In this document: one piece after another, positions 1 to 10,238 of the stretch
How the letters are laid out: each line of letters starts with the position of its first letter
Position numbering within the stretch: position 1 is the first letter of the stretch
DNA from: Metridium senile
Taxonomy: Eukaryota > Cnidaria > Anthozoa > Actiniaria > Metridiidae
Direction of reading: 5' to 3'
Assembly: GCA_949775045.1 (NCBI GenBank)
Contig: OX459103.1
Location: 18,839,653-18,903,652, forward strand
DNA length: 64,000 bases
Notes under the pieces: model-generated
Told to the model about the DNA's origin: nothing
What the model saw: the letters and a program-made list of their open reading frames with translations, nothing else
The model's database searches: none
Position numbers and translations under genes: made by a program

Positions 1-1
1 C

Positions 2-178
2 TTTGAACGACGAGTGTATGTACTTCAAAGTCACGTGGAAAATGTTTGGACAAAAGCTCTCATTCCCAGAGGTTTTGACTTGGGTGGAAACGTACATAGC
101 AACGCGTTAGATGTACATAGCAACATGTTAGCCGATTCGGACTATTATTCGCACTATCATTACAACTTTTACAATTAA
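2..178 (+). CDS. possible C-terminal end of an unrecognised gene (partial, left edge)
   Basis: Frame 2 is open from the window edge to a TAA at 176-178 (58 codons before the stop). The peptide has a coding-like mixed composition, beginning FERRVYVLQSHVENVW and ending in a Tyr/His-rich tail (SDYYSHYHYNFYN). A canonical AATAAA follows 42 bp after the stop, as expected for a terminal exon and short 3'UTR. I do not recognise the family. An open frame of this length can occur by chance, so the poly(A) signal is the main support. The upstream part of the gene, if real, is outside the window. Confidence 0.4.
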   Translation, partial: FERRVYVLQSHVENVWTKALIPRGFDLGGNVHSNALDVHSNMLADSDYYSHYHYNFYN

Positions 179-219
179 CGAATATGAAGACATTATATGT
201 CGCTTCCGAACATAACATA

Positions 220-225
220 AATAAA
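220..225 (+). terminator. candidate poly(A) signal AATAAA for the left-edge gene
   Basis: An exact AATAAA hexamer lies 42 bp downstream of the TAA at 176-178. The region is AT-rich, so chance occurrence is possible. It is meaningful only together with the open frame 2-178. Confidence 0.35.
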
Positions 226-473
226 ACATTTCTTTCCCCTAAAACGTGATATCAAATTACTATAATTTTCCAACAATGTATGCCAGGCATCTGTTTGTAA
301 TAATGTATGTTAGTACTATAGCATAATATCCTTACAAACCCGAGGCAATGAAATATATAGACAATATAGTACAGCCTAGCTCAAGAAGGTTGTCCATAGC
401 GATAGGTCATGTGTTTAAAGAATATAATGTCCGTTAAAATTCTTGATTTGATATGGAGATTATTGCTAAGATT

Positions 474-548
474 CATTCACTCATTCATCCATCCACCAAT
501 TTATTTTGTCATTCGTACATTCATTCATTTTTTTATTTATTGGTTTAT

Positions 549-603
<55 letters not shown>

Positions 604-1037
604 ACATTTTTTTATTCGATCATTGGGTCATTTTTCATTTTTTTTATTCATTTGTTCATTTATTCGTTTATTTTTTTAATTGATTTTAGTGGCAACAAAC
701 TTGTTCATCCACCCATTCATTCATTCATTCTTTTATCAATCCATCCATTCCATGCATTCATTTATTGATTTATTCACACATTCGTATTCAAACCATCTAT
801 CAATCCATCCATCCATTCATCACACCATTCATTCATTCATTCATCCATCCATCCATCCATCCATCCATCCATCCTTCCATTCATTCATTCATTCATTCAT
901 TCATTCATTCATCCATCCATCCATCCATTCATTCATTCATTCATTCATTCATTCATTCATTCATTCATTCATCCATCCATCCATCCATCCATTCATTCAT
1001 TCATTCATTCATTCATCCATTCATTCATCCATCTAAT
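474..1037. repeat. tetranucleotide tracts (GATT)n and (ATTC/ATCC)n
   Basis: A pure GATT run occupies about 551-603. From about 700, and densely from 790 to 1033, the sequence is ATTC and ATCC repeats. The His/Ser/Ile/Pro open frames here (680-1036, 765-1175) are products of the 4-bp period having no stop in some frames and are not genes. Confidence 0.9.
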
Positions 1038-1620
1038 TCCATTCCTCCACGTATTCTATATTCCAAAATAGACCTTCCCCTCGAGCACCGACACATATTT
1101 CGAAATGCTGTAAATATAATTCGGATACTTAAACGGCACGTTTTTCGGACGTTATTGATAAATGGCCCCCTGTAAATCAATTTTGTTGTTCTTCACTAAT
1201 TACTTCCTAAGCGGCAAAATCAAATTAACTTGGAAGCAACATAGGAGACTTGAAGTCAGTGAGCACCGTAAATTAATAAATACAATTTTGGAAATAGAAA
1301 GGAATAAAATGGTGCCTATGTGTCGCTTATTAATGCGTAGCTGGGTATCTTGCTGCGTTATATGAGACACACTGCCGACCGTTTAGGCTGGAAATGTTTG
1401 ACTGTCTCCAGACGCTTTTGAGTTTCAAAGTAAATAATGTGAACAAAATTGTATGGCTGACTCGAAATTAAGTCGAATATATGTAGAATGATTGTGACAT
1501 GGCTAACTATTCTGCTATTCTAGCTATATTCCTTGACGACGAGAACCCAGGCAGGGTCGAGGAATGTGGGATCAGGGATCACAGAATAGGGATCGGGATC
1601 GTATGAATAAATTCAGGGAT
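1038..1620. other. intergenic, no feature seen
   Basis: Unique-looking AT-rich sequence. A 67-codon frame at 1162-1365 has no recognisable domain, and I see no convincing splice sites around it. The last part (from about 1560) grades into GGGATCA-rich sequence related to the following array. Confidence 0.4.
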
Positions 1621-2055
1621 CAAGGGATGAGGGATCAAAATACGCGAGCTTATGGGATGAGGGATCAAAATACGCGAGCTTATGGGATGAGGGATCAAAA
1701 TACGCGAGCTTATGGGATGAGGGATCAAAATACGCGAGCTTATGGGATGAGGGATCAAAATACGCGAGCTTATGGGATGAGGGATCAAAATACGCGAGCT
1801 TATGGGATGAGGGATCAAAATACGCGAGCTTATGGGATGAGGGATCAAAATACGCGAGCTTATGGGATGAGGGATCAAAATACGCGAGCTTATGGGATGA
1901 GGGATCAAAATACGCGAGCTTATGGGATGAGGGATCAAAATACGCGAGCTTGTGGGATCTGGATCAAAATACGCGAGCTTTTGGGATTTGGATCAAAATA
2001 CGCGAACTTTTAGGATCAGGGATCAAAATGCGCAAGCTTTTGAGATCAGGGATCA
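1621..2055. repeat. 30-bp tandem array (GGGATGAGGGATCAAAATAC core)
   Basis: Eleven near-identical 30-bp units run from 1621 to 1950, then degenerate 27-28-bp units continue to about 2055. Because 30 is divisible by three, frames stay open on both strands (149 and 119 codons). There is no other sign of coding. The very low divergence in the core indicates recent expansion or homogenisation. Confidence 0.95.
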
Positions 2056-2067
2056 AACTTGTGTAAA

Positions 2068-2195
2068 AAATCGGGATCAATCTACCCTGGATCCAGAGGG
2101 GCTTTCGTAAAAAATACATTGAAAATAGTCCTCGAAACTACTTTAAATCGTAAAAATTTCTCAAACCTCTGGCATCCAGGGTAGGATCAATCACG
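2068..2195. repeat. short inverted repeat flanking the 30-bp array
   Basis: GATCAATCTACCCTGGATC near 2076 is matched in inverted orientation by CATCCAGGGTAGGATCAATC near 2172, with about 75 bp between. This looks like the end of a foldback element from which the GGATCA-rich array may have grown. Confidence 0.6.
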
Positions 2196-2409
2196 AAAAA
2201 ACATCACTCGTCACGACCCTGAGAACCAATAAGCAGTTGTCCACATGGCTGCTTTGTGACTGAAGACTCAGTTTCAGCTCTGTCATATCATGACGTTATA
2301 ATTAGCGTGCTAAGTATTTTATGTAGTGTAAACCATACAATTTTTGGATATTTCATCTAGGAAACAATTGGAGAAAAAAATTCGATAACTTGTTAAGCTA
2401 CTGTTGACT

Positions 2410-3165
2410 GCATCGATGTTTTCTAATGTAGACTGTGTCGGTTTTTCTAAGGAAAAATTGAAGTAATGTTGTTCCAAAACTAAGGGAACAATTGGAGTAA
2501 AAATGTACGATAACTAGCGGTTAAACTAGACTAGTGTGGACTGCGTCGATGTTTCTAAGGAAACAATTGGAGTAAAAATGTATGATAGCTAGCGGTTAAA
2601 CTAGTGTGGACTGCGTCGATGTTTCTAAGGAAGCATTAATTGGAGTATAAAAATGTATGATAGCTAGCGGTTAAACTAGTGTGGACTGCGTCGATGTTTC
2701 TAAGGAAGCATTAATTGGAGTATAAAAATGTATGATAGCTAGCGGTTAAACTAGTGTGGACTGCGTCGATGTTTCTAAGGAAGCATTAATTGGAGTATAA
2801 AAATGTATGATAGCTAGCGGTTAAACTAGTGTGGACTGCGTCGATGTTTCTAAGGAAGCATTAATTGGAGTATAAAAATGTATGATAGCTAGCGGTTAAA
2901 CTAGTGTGGACTGCGTCGATGTTTCTAAGGAAGCATTAATTGGAGTATAAAAATGTATGATAGCTAGCGGTTAAACTAGTGTGGACTGCGTCGATGTTTC
3001 TAAGGAAACATTAATTGGAGTATAAAAATGTACGATAACTAGCGGTTAAACTAGTGTGTACTGCGTCGGTGCTTATAAGGAAACAATTGGAGTAAAAATG
3101 TACGATAACTAGCGATTAAACTAGTGAAGACTGCGTCAGTGTTTCTAAGAAAAAAATTTGAGAAA
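2410..3165. repeat. 75-bp tandem array related to a dispersed foldback element
   Basis: The period is exactly 75 bp: the start of TGGAGTATAAAAATG falls at 2641, 2716, 2791, 2866, 2941 and 3016. More diverged units lie on both sides. Each unit carries TTAAACTAGTGTGGACTGCG followed by TCGATGTTTCTAAGG. A similar string (AAACTAGTATAGGCTGCG then TTGATGTTTGATA) occurs near 10370, 10466 and 42345, so the array appears to derive from that element family. Confidence 0.9.
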
Positions 3166-3611
3166 AAAATTAAATATACTATGTAGTGCATGAAGTGTGT
3201 CATTAGCTGGTATCCCATTCTGTCACGGATCTATGACCTTGACAAACCTTCTTCAACTTGGTGTAAATATCATAATGTCTGATCTATTGTGGAGCTATTA
3301 ACGCAGAAGGGTGGATTCAAGAGCACGTTTGAGAAGTGATAGCTCTTTTTCAAGTGGCCATTAGATGACGTTGTCACATACATTGTATTTCATCCCGACA
3401 AATTGGCTGTTCTCAAGTTGGTTTGCTATTTTTGTCAAGTGATATCTGCCATGTGGCCTATAGTACGTATTGCGAAACCAGTTTTATGGTTTCTTTTTAG
3501 AGTATTCTAGATATACATTTTGTTTCTCCTTCTATTTTGTAGCTACTCGACACAACTGGCAGCTGCTACATAGCGTAAAAACAAAATAGACATAATGTCG
3601 CGTAATATTTC
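3166..3611. other. intergenic, no feature seen
   Basis: About 450 bp of unique-looking sequence without a usable open frame, repeat structure or recognisable RNA. Confidence 0.4.
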
Positions 3612-3613
3612 TA

Positions 3614-3777
3614 CAGTTGACTCTCTCCTAACGACCACTCTCGTATGCGACCATCTCCCGTAAACGACTGCAACCACCTTTAGAATTTAAGTTTTGCCAG
3701 GACATTTTCATTGTTTTTCTTGTAAGCGACCACTTTCTTCTGTTTCGAGGGTGGTTCGCTTACGAGAGAGTCAATTG
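3614..3777. mobile_element. 164-bp MITE with inverted termini and TA target duplication
   Basis: The left end CAGTTGACTCTCTCCTAACG and the right end (complement reads CAATTGACTCTCTCGTAAGC) form terminal inverted repeats of about 25 bp. TA dinucleotides flank at 3612-3613 and 3778-3779. The termini starting CAGT and the TA duplication resemble pogo/Tigger-type nonautonomous elements of the Tc1/mariner superfamily. There is no transposase. Confidence 0.75.
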
Positions 3778-3914
3778 TAATAGTTTATTTCACAACCGCC
3801 AGCTTTCTTCCAGGTTGAGATGATGGCTACATGATTATAGGATAAATTGAGCGTAAAGTAAATAAATACGGTCTCTTTGCAGCTGCATATATACAGCTTG
3901 TTGAATACTAAGCC

Positions 3915-4372
3915 AAAGAAGTGGTGATGGTGGTGGTGGTGATGATGATGATGATGAAGGTTGTGGTGATGATGTTGGTGGTGGTTGTGGTGATGATAAA
4001 GATGATGGTGATGATGATGATGATATTAAAGATGATGATGATGTTGATGATGTTGATGTTGATGATGATGGTGGTGGTGGTCATGGTGATGATGGTGGTG
4101 GTAGTGGTGATAATGATTGTGATAATGGTGGTGGTAGTGGTGATGATGTTGGTGATGTATGATAATGATGGTGATCATGATCATGATGATGATGATGGTG
4201 GTCATGGTGATGATGGTGGTGGTGGTTGTGGTGATGGTGGTGGTTGTGGTGATGATGGTGGTTGTGGTGGTCATGGTGATGATGGTGGTCATGGTGATGA
4301 TGATGGTTGTGGTGATGATGGTGGTTGTGGTGGTTATTATGATTCATGCTATGTGATGAAATGATAATGATG
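3915..4372. repeat. (GRT)n trinucleotide array: GATGAT/GGTGGT
   Basis: About 450 bp of mixed GAT, GGT and TGT triplets. Overlapping frames on both strands (poly-Met/Val, poly-Asp/Gly, poly-His) are low-complexity artefacts. Confidence 0.95.
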
Positions 4373-4959
4373 ATAATGATAATCTTATCTAATGATGAGT
4401 TGTAACTGATCACAAATTAACATAAATATACCCGTTAACGATGGTACCGGTAGAACAAATAGAACACTTTTTGCATGTGACATCGACTGCTTTTCGGGAC
4501 ATTTCTCTTTATTATGGTCCACATTTTAATATCGTTATCTGGTACACTATCAGTACTTCCATCTTGTTTACTCTTTGCTATTATCGCCTTTCATCCAAGG
4601 AGATTTGCCGTGTTTATTTTGTTTGTCTTTTATTAAGCAAAGCCGACTCACTATAATTGAAGAGCTAATTGACTGAGCAATATCCTGTAGTTCACCGAAA
4701 AGAGACAAAAATTGACCATTAAACTCAAACATAGCAAATAGTAAACAAACAAACTCAAAATATAATAATCCGAGTGTTGTTTGTTACAACGGACACAAAA
4801 TACAGCAAAACATCTTTTGAATGTACGTTTTTGCCTTGGGCTTTCACAAGTGTTCTATTCATGGAATGATTTGAGATTTGAGCGCATGCATTTTTTCATG
4901 CCAATATATTGGGACCCAAATTGTTTTGCTGCGATTTATGAATCGATATTAAATTTACT
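4373..4959. other. intergenic, no feature seen
   Basis: AT-rich sequence. Small frames at 4441-4656 and 4781-5020 show no recognisable domain, conserved motif or splice context. Confidence 0.4.
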
Positions 4960-5290
4960 GCAAATTACATTTTGCTTCGATTTTTGCGTCGATTTTAGGT
5001 ATGATTTTTGCCTTATTTGAAGCGCAAAAAATTGCTTCGATTTTCGGCTGATTTTGTGTGCGATTTTTAAGTTGATTTAAAGGTGCGATTTTTGCTTATA
5101 GATTTGATGCGCATTTGCGTCGATTTTAGATGAGCGTTTTTTCAGATTTTAAGCGCGATAATTGTTCGATTTTTAGGTACGATTTTTGCTTGATTTGATA
5201 CACAATTTTTGCTTCGATTTTAATTACGTTTTCGCTTGATTTTTGTTTGATTTTAGGTGCGATTTTTGCTTCGATTTGAAGGGCGGGTAT
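4960..5290. repeat. degenerate 20-30-bp repeat around TTTTTGCTTCGATTTT
   Basis: Imperfect reiterations of GCGATTTTTGCTTCGATTTT with variable spacing cover about 330 bp. The divergence suggests an old array. Confidence 0.7.
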
Positions 5291-5502
5291 TCAATTTTCG
5301 TGTTGTTTTTGAATAAAAAACGAAAACATAAACTTAAAAGCACGTTCTAATTGCTAACGATTTCGTTATAGTATTTAAAATAAAAACAACAGTAAGTAGT
5401 TTTTAATTTGTTTTTCAAATATGAAATCACAGCTGTTTTCATAAACATTGTCCAAAAATTAATAGAAAATAGTCCAACAATTTTAGTAATAAATTATTAT
5501 CA

Positions 5503-5745
5503 AAATCGAGGTGTCTTTTTTAAAGTCGTGTAGTTCTTACATCTTTAAATATATTCCCAATAAAGTATATATATTCTTTAAGCTAAATAAACACATATTT
5601 CGTTTTTATGATTGGTTTTAATGAACGATATTTCATTTTAAGATATCATGGGACAAAATCGAGCTGTCTTTTTAAAAGTCGTGTAGTGCGTACAGCTTTA
5701 AATATATTCCCAATAAAGTATATATATATTTTTAAAGCTTAATAA
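5503..5745. repeat. two direct copies of a ~90-bp AT-rich segment
   Basis: The string AAAGTCGTGTAGTNCNTAC followed by TTTAAATATATTCCCAATAA occurs at about 5520 and again about 155 bp later, each with flanking similarity. The surrounding DNA to about 6300 is AT-rich with no gene seen. Confidence 0.7.
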
Positions 5746-6302
5746 ACAAAGATTTCTTTGTCATTAATTATAAGCTTTGACAAATGAAAATTATTTTTAA
5801 TGAATTTGCGATTTTCTCGAAATACAAATAGTCAAAATCAATAAGTTTGTTCTCTCAGTATTTATCATATCAAAAGAAGTTTTAATAATATTTGTCGGTA
5901 TAATTATGATACATTATTATATGGATAATAGTGTTTTACAGGAAACTAAAACACTCGTATTTTCCATATTTTCACTAGTGAAGATGTGAAAAAGTTATAT
6001 TCCAAATGTCCCGTATGTACGCGCGCGTCCTAAAAATATTTTTTTTTTTGTAACATAAAAGAACATGATACGCTGGCCTTGAAGTAAGAATTTTATTTTC
6101 TCGTGTTAAAAACAACATTGCTGTGCTCGCTCGTAAAAATATTGTTTTCACCCCTCGAAAATAAAATTCATATCTTCGCGCCACAGTGTAATATCCTCTA
6201 TGTATTTTAGCTTGTATTGAAAATTAATTATAATCCAAATGTTTTACTATTTGGAGTTCATTTTGGACGACGTTGTAATAAATCTTTCACAAATATTTAG
6301 AG
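5746..6302. other. AT-rich intergenic, no feature seen
   Basis: There is no convincing open frame. A 69-codon minus frame at 5975-6184 lacks any recognisable motif. Confidence 0.4.
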
Positions 6303-6560
6303 TTTGTATTTATTCATATATTGTAATAATTATAAAAACTCAGTATTTATTCATATATTGTAATAATTATAAATAAGTAACTTTAATACTAGAGTACAAA
6401 CACTAAAAGTGTGCAATACTTTGTACTATTTACCACTAAATAGTGTTGATTAAACAATAGAGAACAAAAGAATTTGCATAATTTAGCAGTATTTAGTGGT
6501 ATTTATGTTGCACACTTTTAGTGTTTGTACTAATAAACTTTAATAAATACTAATTCAATT
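6303..6560. repeat. AT-rich direct repeat plus long hairpin
   Basis: TATTTATTCATATATTGTAA is duplicated at about 6309 and 6345. Next, an inverted repeat with arms of about 60 bp spans 6380-6546. ACAAACACTAAAAGTGTGCA on the left is complemented by TGCACACTTTTAGTGTTTGT on the right. It looks like a small foldback element. Confidence 0.75.
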
Positions 6561-6639
6561 TACTTCATTCCTGCAATTATTCCTATTAAATGTCGTATTG
6601 ATATTAAATAGATATAATAAATAGGCTGAGTATTTTAGA

Positions 6640-6905
6640 CAAAATTGAAATATGGCGACCAATTTGAATAACTATTGTTCTGGACTGACTAGCCTCTCAT
6701 ACATGTACACTGAATCAAAATATGGAGCCCAATTTGAATAACTATGGTGACCAATTTGAATAACTATTGTTCTAGACTGACTATAGCCTCTCATACATGT
6801 ACACTGGGTCAAAATATGGTGACCAAATTGAATAACTATTGTTCTGGACTGACTAGCCCCCATTGAATAACTATTGTTCTAGACTGACTAGCCTCTTATA
6901 CATTC
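6640..6905. repeat. imperfect tandem repeat downstream of the PAQR gene
   Basis: Repeated blocks contain TTGAATAACTATTGTTC, then CTGACTAGCCTCTCATACAT, then ATGTACACTG with variable internal deletions. They lie just past the stop codon of the minus-strand PAQR gene, so they may be in its 3'UTR. Confidence 0.75.
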
Positions 6906-6934
6906 TAATTTTAGTTGAGGTTCGACCTGCGTGT

Positions 6935-8014
6935 TCAGTTTTTCTTGGCTGTTTGTCTAGAATACAAAGATTTTGCCATCCATACAACAATAGACAAATT
7001 GCCGACTAACGCCAGAGTTGTGAACAGCATAGACAGCTCAGTGAACAACAAGGGATCAACAAGCAAAGCTTCTTGTCTTTCCCTCATATCAGTATAAAGA
7101 GCAGTGAAGAGATGAGAGGTCCCTAAAGCCGACAACACATGGAAGATATTATGGCTTTGACCTATCACATCGAACAACCTTGGTGCAAAACGTTCCGGTG
7201 TACGCGTAGCGTAAATTAATCCACTGATTACAAAATAGAAACCGCACTGCTTGAAGTGAGTGAGTGAGCCACTAGGGCATGTGTTGGTGGGAATGAGGTG
7301 ACACAAGACTAGACGGCTGACAAGCGGGAAGATAGTGAATAGAGCAAGCGAGAGGTATGCGCTAGCACGAACCATGATATGGTACCAAGGACGCTTAATA
7401 AGAACAGAGCAACACATGAATGTACATATCAATGAATTGAACAGATTCATGTAAAGGAATATTTCAGATGTGTTGAAGAATGAGAATGTTGTGTTCAGTG
7501 GACGGGAGTAGAAATACATGCCTTGGGAGATGATGAAGAAACAAGCACTAATTGCAGCATAGTCGAAGAAAAAACATATGTGGTACATATACGGTGACAT
7601 GGAGTTAAATAAATGAGTATAAATGCTAGCGACCAGCATTATACATATTCCTAGCGCACAACACAATAAAGGGACAATCAGAGGCTCTTCGATGATATTC
7701 ACAGTTCTAACAATTGGTGCAACTTGAGCAACGAACACAACCAGAGCAATAAGATGAGACCAGACGTTGAGCAGTTCATTATGAGGCTGAAACATACTCC
7801 CAAAACACTGGTCAGCAGTCATCCCAGGGAAACGATAACTTGTTAAGATGTAAGGGACACGCATCTTGCTTGGAATCTGATGGTCTTTGTAGCCGTAGAG
7901 CTGGTAGCCGGTGTCCTGGCCATAGGCTGTGACCTTGGGTTGTTTGGGGTTGCCATCTGAGGCTTGCGACATTGTTTCAGTAATGGTTTTCTTCTTGGGT
8001 AACTTTCTTGTCAT
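6935..8014 (-). CDS. PAQR family seven-helix receptor (membrane progestin receptor-like)
   Basis: Complete 359-residue protein on one coding exon. Family signatures are in order: a pre-helix ITS/LTS-YRFPG segment (57-64), FQPHNELLNVWSHL leading into helix 1 (75-88), the SPYMYHICFFFDY motif (140-152), and PERFAPRLFDVIGQSHNIFH before the last helices (273-292). In PAQRs, the helix-2 His (H145) and the two C-terminal His (H288, H292) with the Asp (D151) form the zinc site. All are present. Roughly seven to eight hydrophobic helices lie between 84 and 348. The long N-terminal soluble part and the NVWSHL motif fit class II PAQRs (PAQR5-9), which bind progestins and sit in the plasma membrane; which paralogue is not decidable. 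The ATG at 8012-8014 is the first in frame, and a strong 3' splice site lies 91 bp upstream. The gene is divergent from USP5. Confidence 0.88.
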   Translation of the reverse strand: MTRKLPKKKTITETMSQASDGNPKQPKVTAYGQDTGYQLYGYKDHQIPSKMRVPYILTSYRFPGMTADQCFGSMFQPHNELLNVWSHLIALVVFVAQVAPIVRTVNIIEEPLIVPLLCCALGICIMLVASIYTHLFNSMSPYMYHICFFFDYAAISACFFIISQGMYFYSRPLNTTFSFFNTSEIFLYMNLFNSLICTFMCCSVLIKRPWYHIMVRASAYLSLALFTIFPLVSRLVLCHLIPTNTCPSGSLTHFKQCGFYFVISGLIYATRTPERFAPRLFDVIGQSHNIFHVLSALGTSHLFTALYTDMRERQEALLVDPLLFTELSMLFTTLALVGNLSIVVWMAKSLYSRQTAKKN

Positions 8015-8105
8015 TGTAATGTACGTCTTAGAAATAGTTGTCCTTCTTGATAAATTATATCCAATGGTAATTTTTTCACATTCAATAGCATGTACTTGAG
8101 AAGTC
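8015..8105 (-). other. PAQR 5'UTR segment with splice acceptor at 8105/8106
   Basis: On the minus strand a run of T residues is followed by GGCAG at 8106-8110 and then GACTTCTCAAG. This is a textbook polypyrimidine-AG acceptor 91 bp before the ATG, so the gene probably has at least one upstream noncoding exon, whose position I cannot fix. Confidence 0.55.
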
Positions 8106-9052
8106 CTGCCAAAAAAAAAAAGATTTCTTTAACTAAATTATAGAATTAATAGGGTTGTCGTCAAAAGCTGTCAATTTAATAACAGCCACAAAAATTAATA
8201 TAAATCTAAACTATCTACCTTGGCTAGATCGTCAAGGTTATTGTAGGTAGGTTGAATTCATAGGCTTGTAAGATTGTTAAATGTAAAAAAATTGTAATGA
8301 TGCTAAATAAAATATGTATGTACGTTGTTATTTAATAATATATAAATAAGAAATTGAATTTATTTCCAATTCCTTGAAAAAGTACAAAAGTATTTCCATT
8401 AATGTAGATAATTTGGGGCAAAACTTATTAGTTGATCGACAAAATTGTTGCATGACACAAAAGCAAGCAAACAACAATAACAAATCGAGACAATTTATCA
8501 CAATAATCGATCCCTTTTAAGAAACAACACTAGCCAGTATTCCCAAATAGAAAAGAATACACTGATTAAAACTACACAGAGCTTTTAATTCTATAGTTAT
8601 AGTCCAGAAGTCAATCTATTTGATATATTTTTGAAGCAGGTTGAACCCAAAAACAAAAACAGCTGAATATTTGATGGAAATTTGGGCGCGGTAAAAAAAT
8701 ACTAAATTACTCCAAATCTACGTCTAATTTACACTTAAAGCAAACAACATATTGTGTACGTATTGTGAAGATTTAAATGTCAAAGGAAGTTATGATAATA
8801 GTTTACCTTTTTGAAGAAATAATGATTTTGTTGTTGACGAAAGCCAATGTTACCTCATTCCGCCATTTTGACAACAAGCGACATCGATCAACAAATCCAG
8901 CGGTATTACTCAACCTAGTCTCTCTCGGCCAACGAGCCAGCGGTTTTTACACAGCGGTGTTGCTCATTTCGGTAGTTCAGAAAATTTTGCTAATATTCCC
9001 GAAATTTTCCTGCATTTTTGCTAAATTATTTGGTAGTTTTGGTGATTTTAAG
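8106..9052. promoter_or_regulatory. intergenic region shared by divergent PAQR and USP5 genes
   Basis: About 950 bp separates the PAQR acceptor from the USP5 start codon. Both transcripts must start here or nearby, so it probably holds a bidirectional promoter. No TATA box or other core element is obvious. The 8777-9301 frame that runs into USP5 exon 1 from an upstream ATG is in phase but does not look like USP5, and is taken as 5'UTR read-through. Confidence 0.45.
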
Positions 9053-10238
9053 ATGGATAAAGTTGATGTGAGTAGTATACGGGTTCCTGGAGGAGGGGAA
9101 AAGGTCTACAAGGATCAATGTATGTACTGTTTTGACTCACCGGTAAGTTTCTCGACTTTGGCAATTCATTTTGAAAATTTTGTCAAATTGAAAATTATTT
9201 CTTCTCAACTATTTTATACAATTGATTTGATTGCAATTGATTTTATTTCATGGATAAATAGATACTTTGTTTTATTTGTAATAAATCTACATTCAATTTA
9301 ACTCTTGAGTTCTTATCAAGCAATATTTAAAAAATCAGACTTTTCCACGAAATTTTATTAACTTAAAATAAATTATTTGATTTCTCTAAATTAAGCTTAG
9401 AATAAATAATGAAATTGTATTATATTTTAGAACTTGGAGATTTACAATTTATTCTATACTTTAATTTAGAATTATTATAATGCTTATAGCTTTTATATTT
9501 CCATTGTTATTATGAATTTTTTAATTTCGTAAATTGCAAAGTTTTAAAATTAGAGGTTTTTATTTTACATGATCTCCAAGGTCCCTAGATCTAGTTCAAA
9601 CGTTGTATCTCACATGTGCTGAATCTAATACAAATGAGCAAAACCTATTGTTTGAATTCATTTTCTTTAGATTCAGCACATGTGAGATGCGACATTGTAA
9701 CTAAATGTACTTGCCTTAGTTTTAAAATTAATACTACTGTGTATAATTTATGTATACATTACAATCACAACTCAGCTCACTCGAATTTCTTAGTTAAAGC
9801 CTGGTTTACACTAGCGACATTATTAAGCAACATATGCAGACTCAGTTGGGCTTTACTCATTAGCAGCACTTGTCTTTTCTCACACCTATTTGAGAAATGC
9901 TTCATTGAGTCTGCGAATGTAGTTTATTTTTATAGCCTGGTTCACACTAGCGACATAAGCATAAGCAACATAAATGTATGCAGACTCAGTTGGGCTTTGC
10001 ATATTAGCCGCACTTGTCTTTTCTCACACCTAGTCGAGAAATGCTTCTCTGCTTCTAATCACCTCACTAGTGTGAAACAGGCTTAAATGTATATATTCCT
10101 TTTTCTCTGTAGGAGTCTGAAGGTGGTCTTTACGTGTGTATGTCATCATTTCTTGGTTCATGTCCACGTCATGTCAAACTACACATCAACAAGACTAGAA
10201 AATATACCTTTCTACACTTGAAGAAAATCAAAAAACAG
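9053..10238 (+). CDS. USP5: USP5 exons 1-2: N-terminal n-UBP region
   Basis: Exon 1 (9053-9142) encodes 30 aa ending [11 protein letters not shown]. Exon 2 (10113-10238) continues [15 protein letters not shown]. These align by eye with the cryptic zinc-finger-like n-UBP domain of USP5. A CxxC at residues 23-26 is notable because I recall a single Cys here in the human protein. Intron 1 (9143-10112) is AT-rich and holds a hairpin at 9604-9692 and a foldback element at 9798-10083. Confidence 0.85.

Noticed and set aside
680..1175. His/Ser/Ile-rich proteins, like others at 18744, 23384 and 41651
   Set aside because: All are translations of ATTC/ATCC tetranucleotide repeats.
1621..2055. CRISPR-like regular array
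   Set aside because: Direct head-to-tail units with no spacers, in an animal genome; a minisatellite.
8777..9052. N-terminal extension of USP5 from the upstream in-frame ATG at 8777
   Set aside because: The extra 92 residues have no similarity to USP5, while the ATG at 9053 gives the family's normal N terminus.
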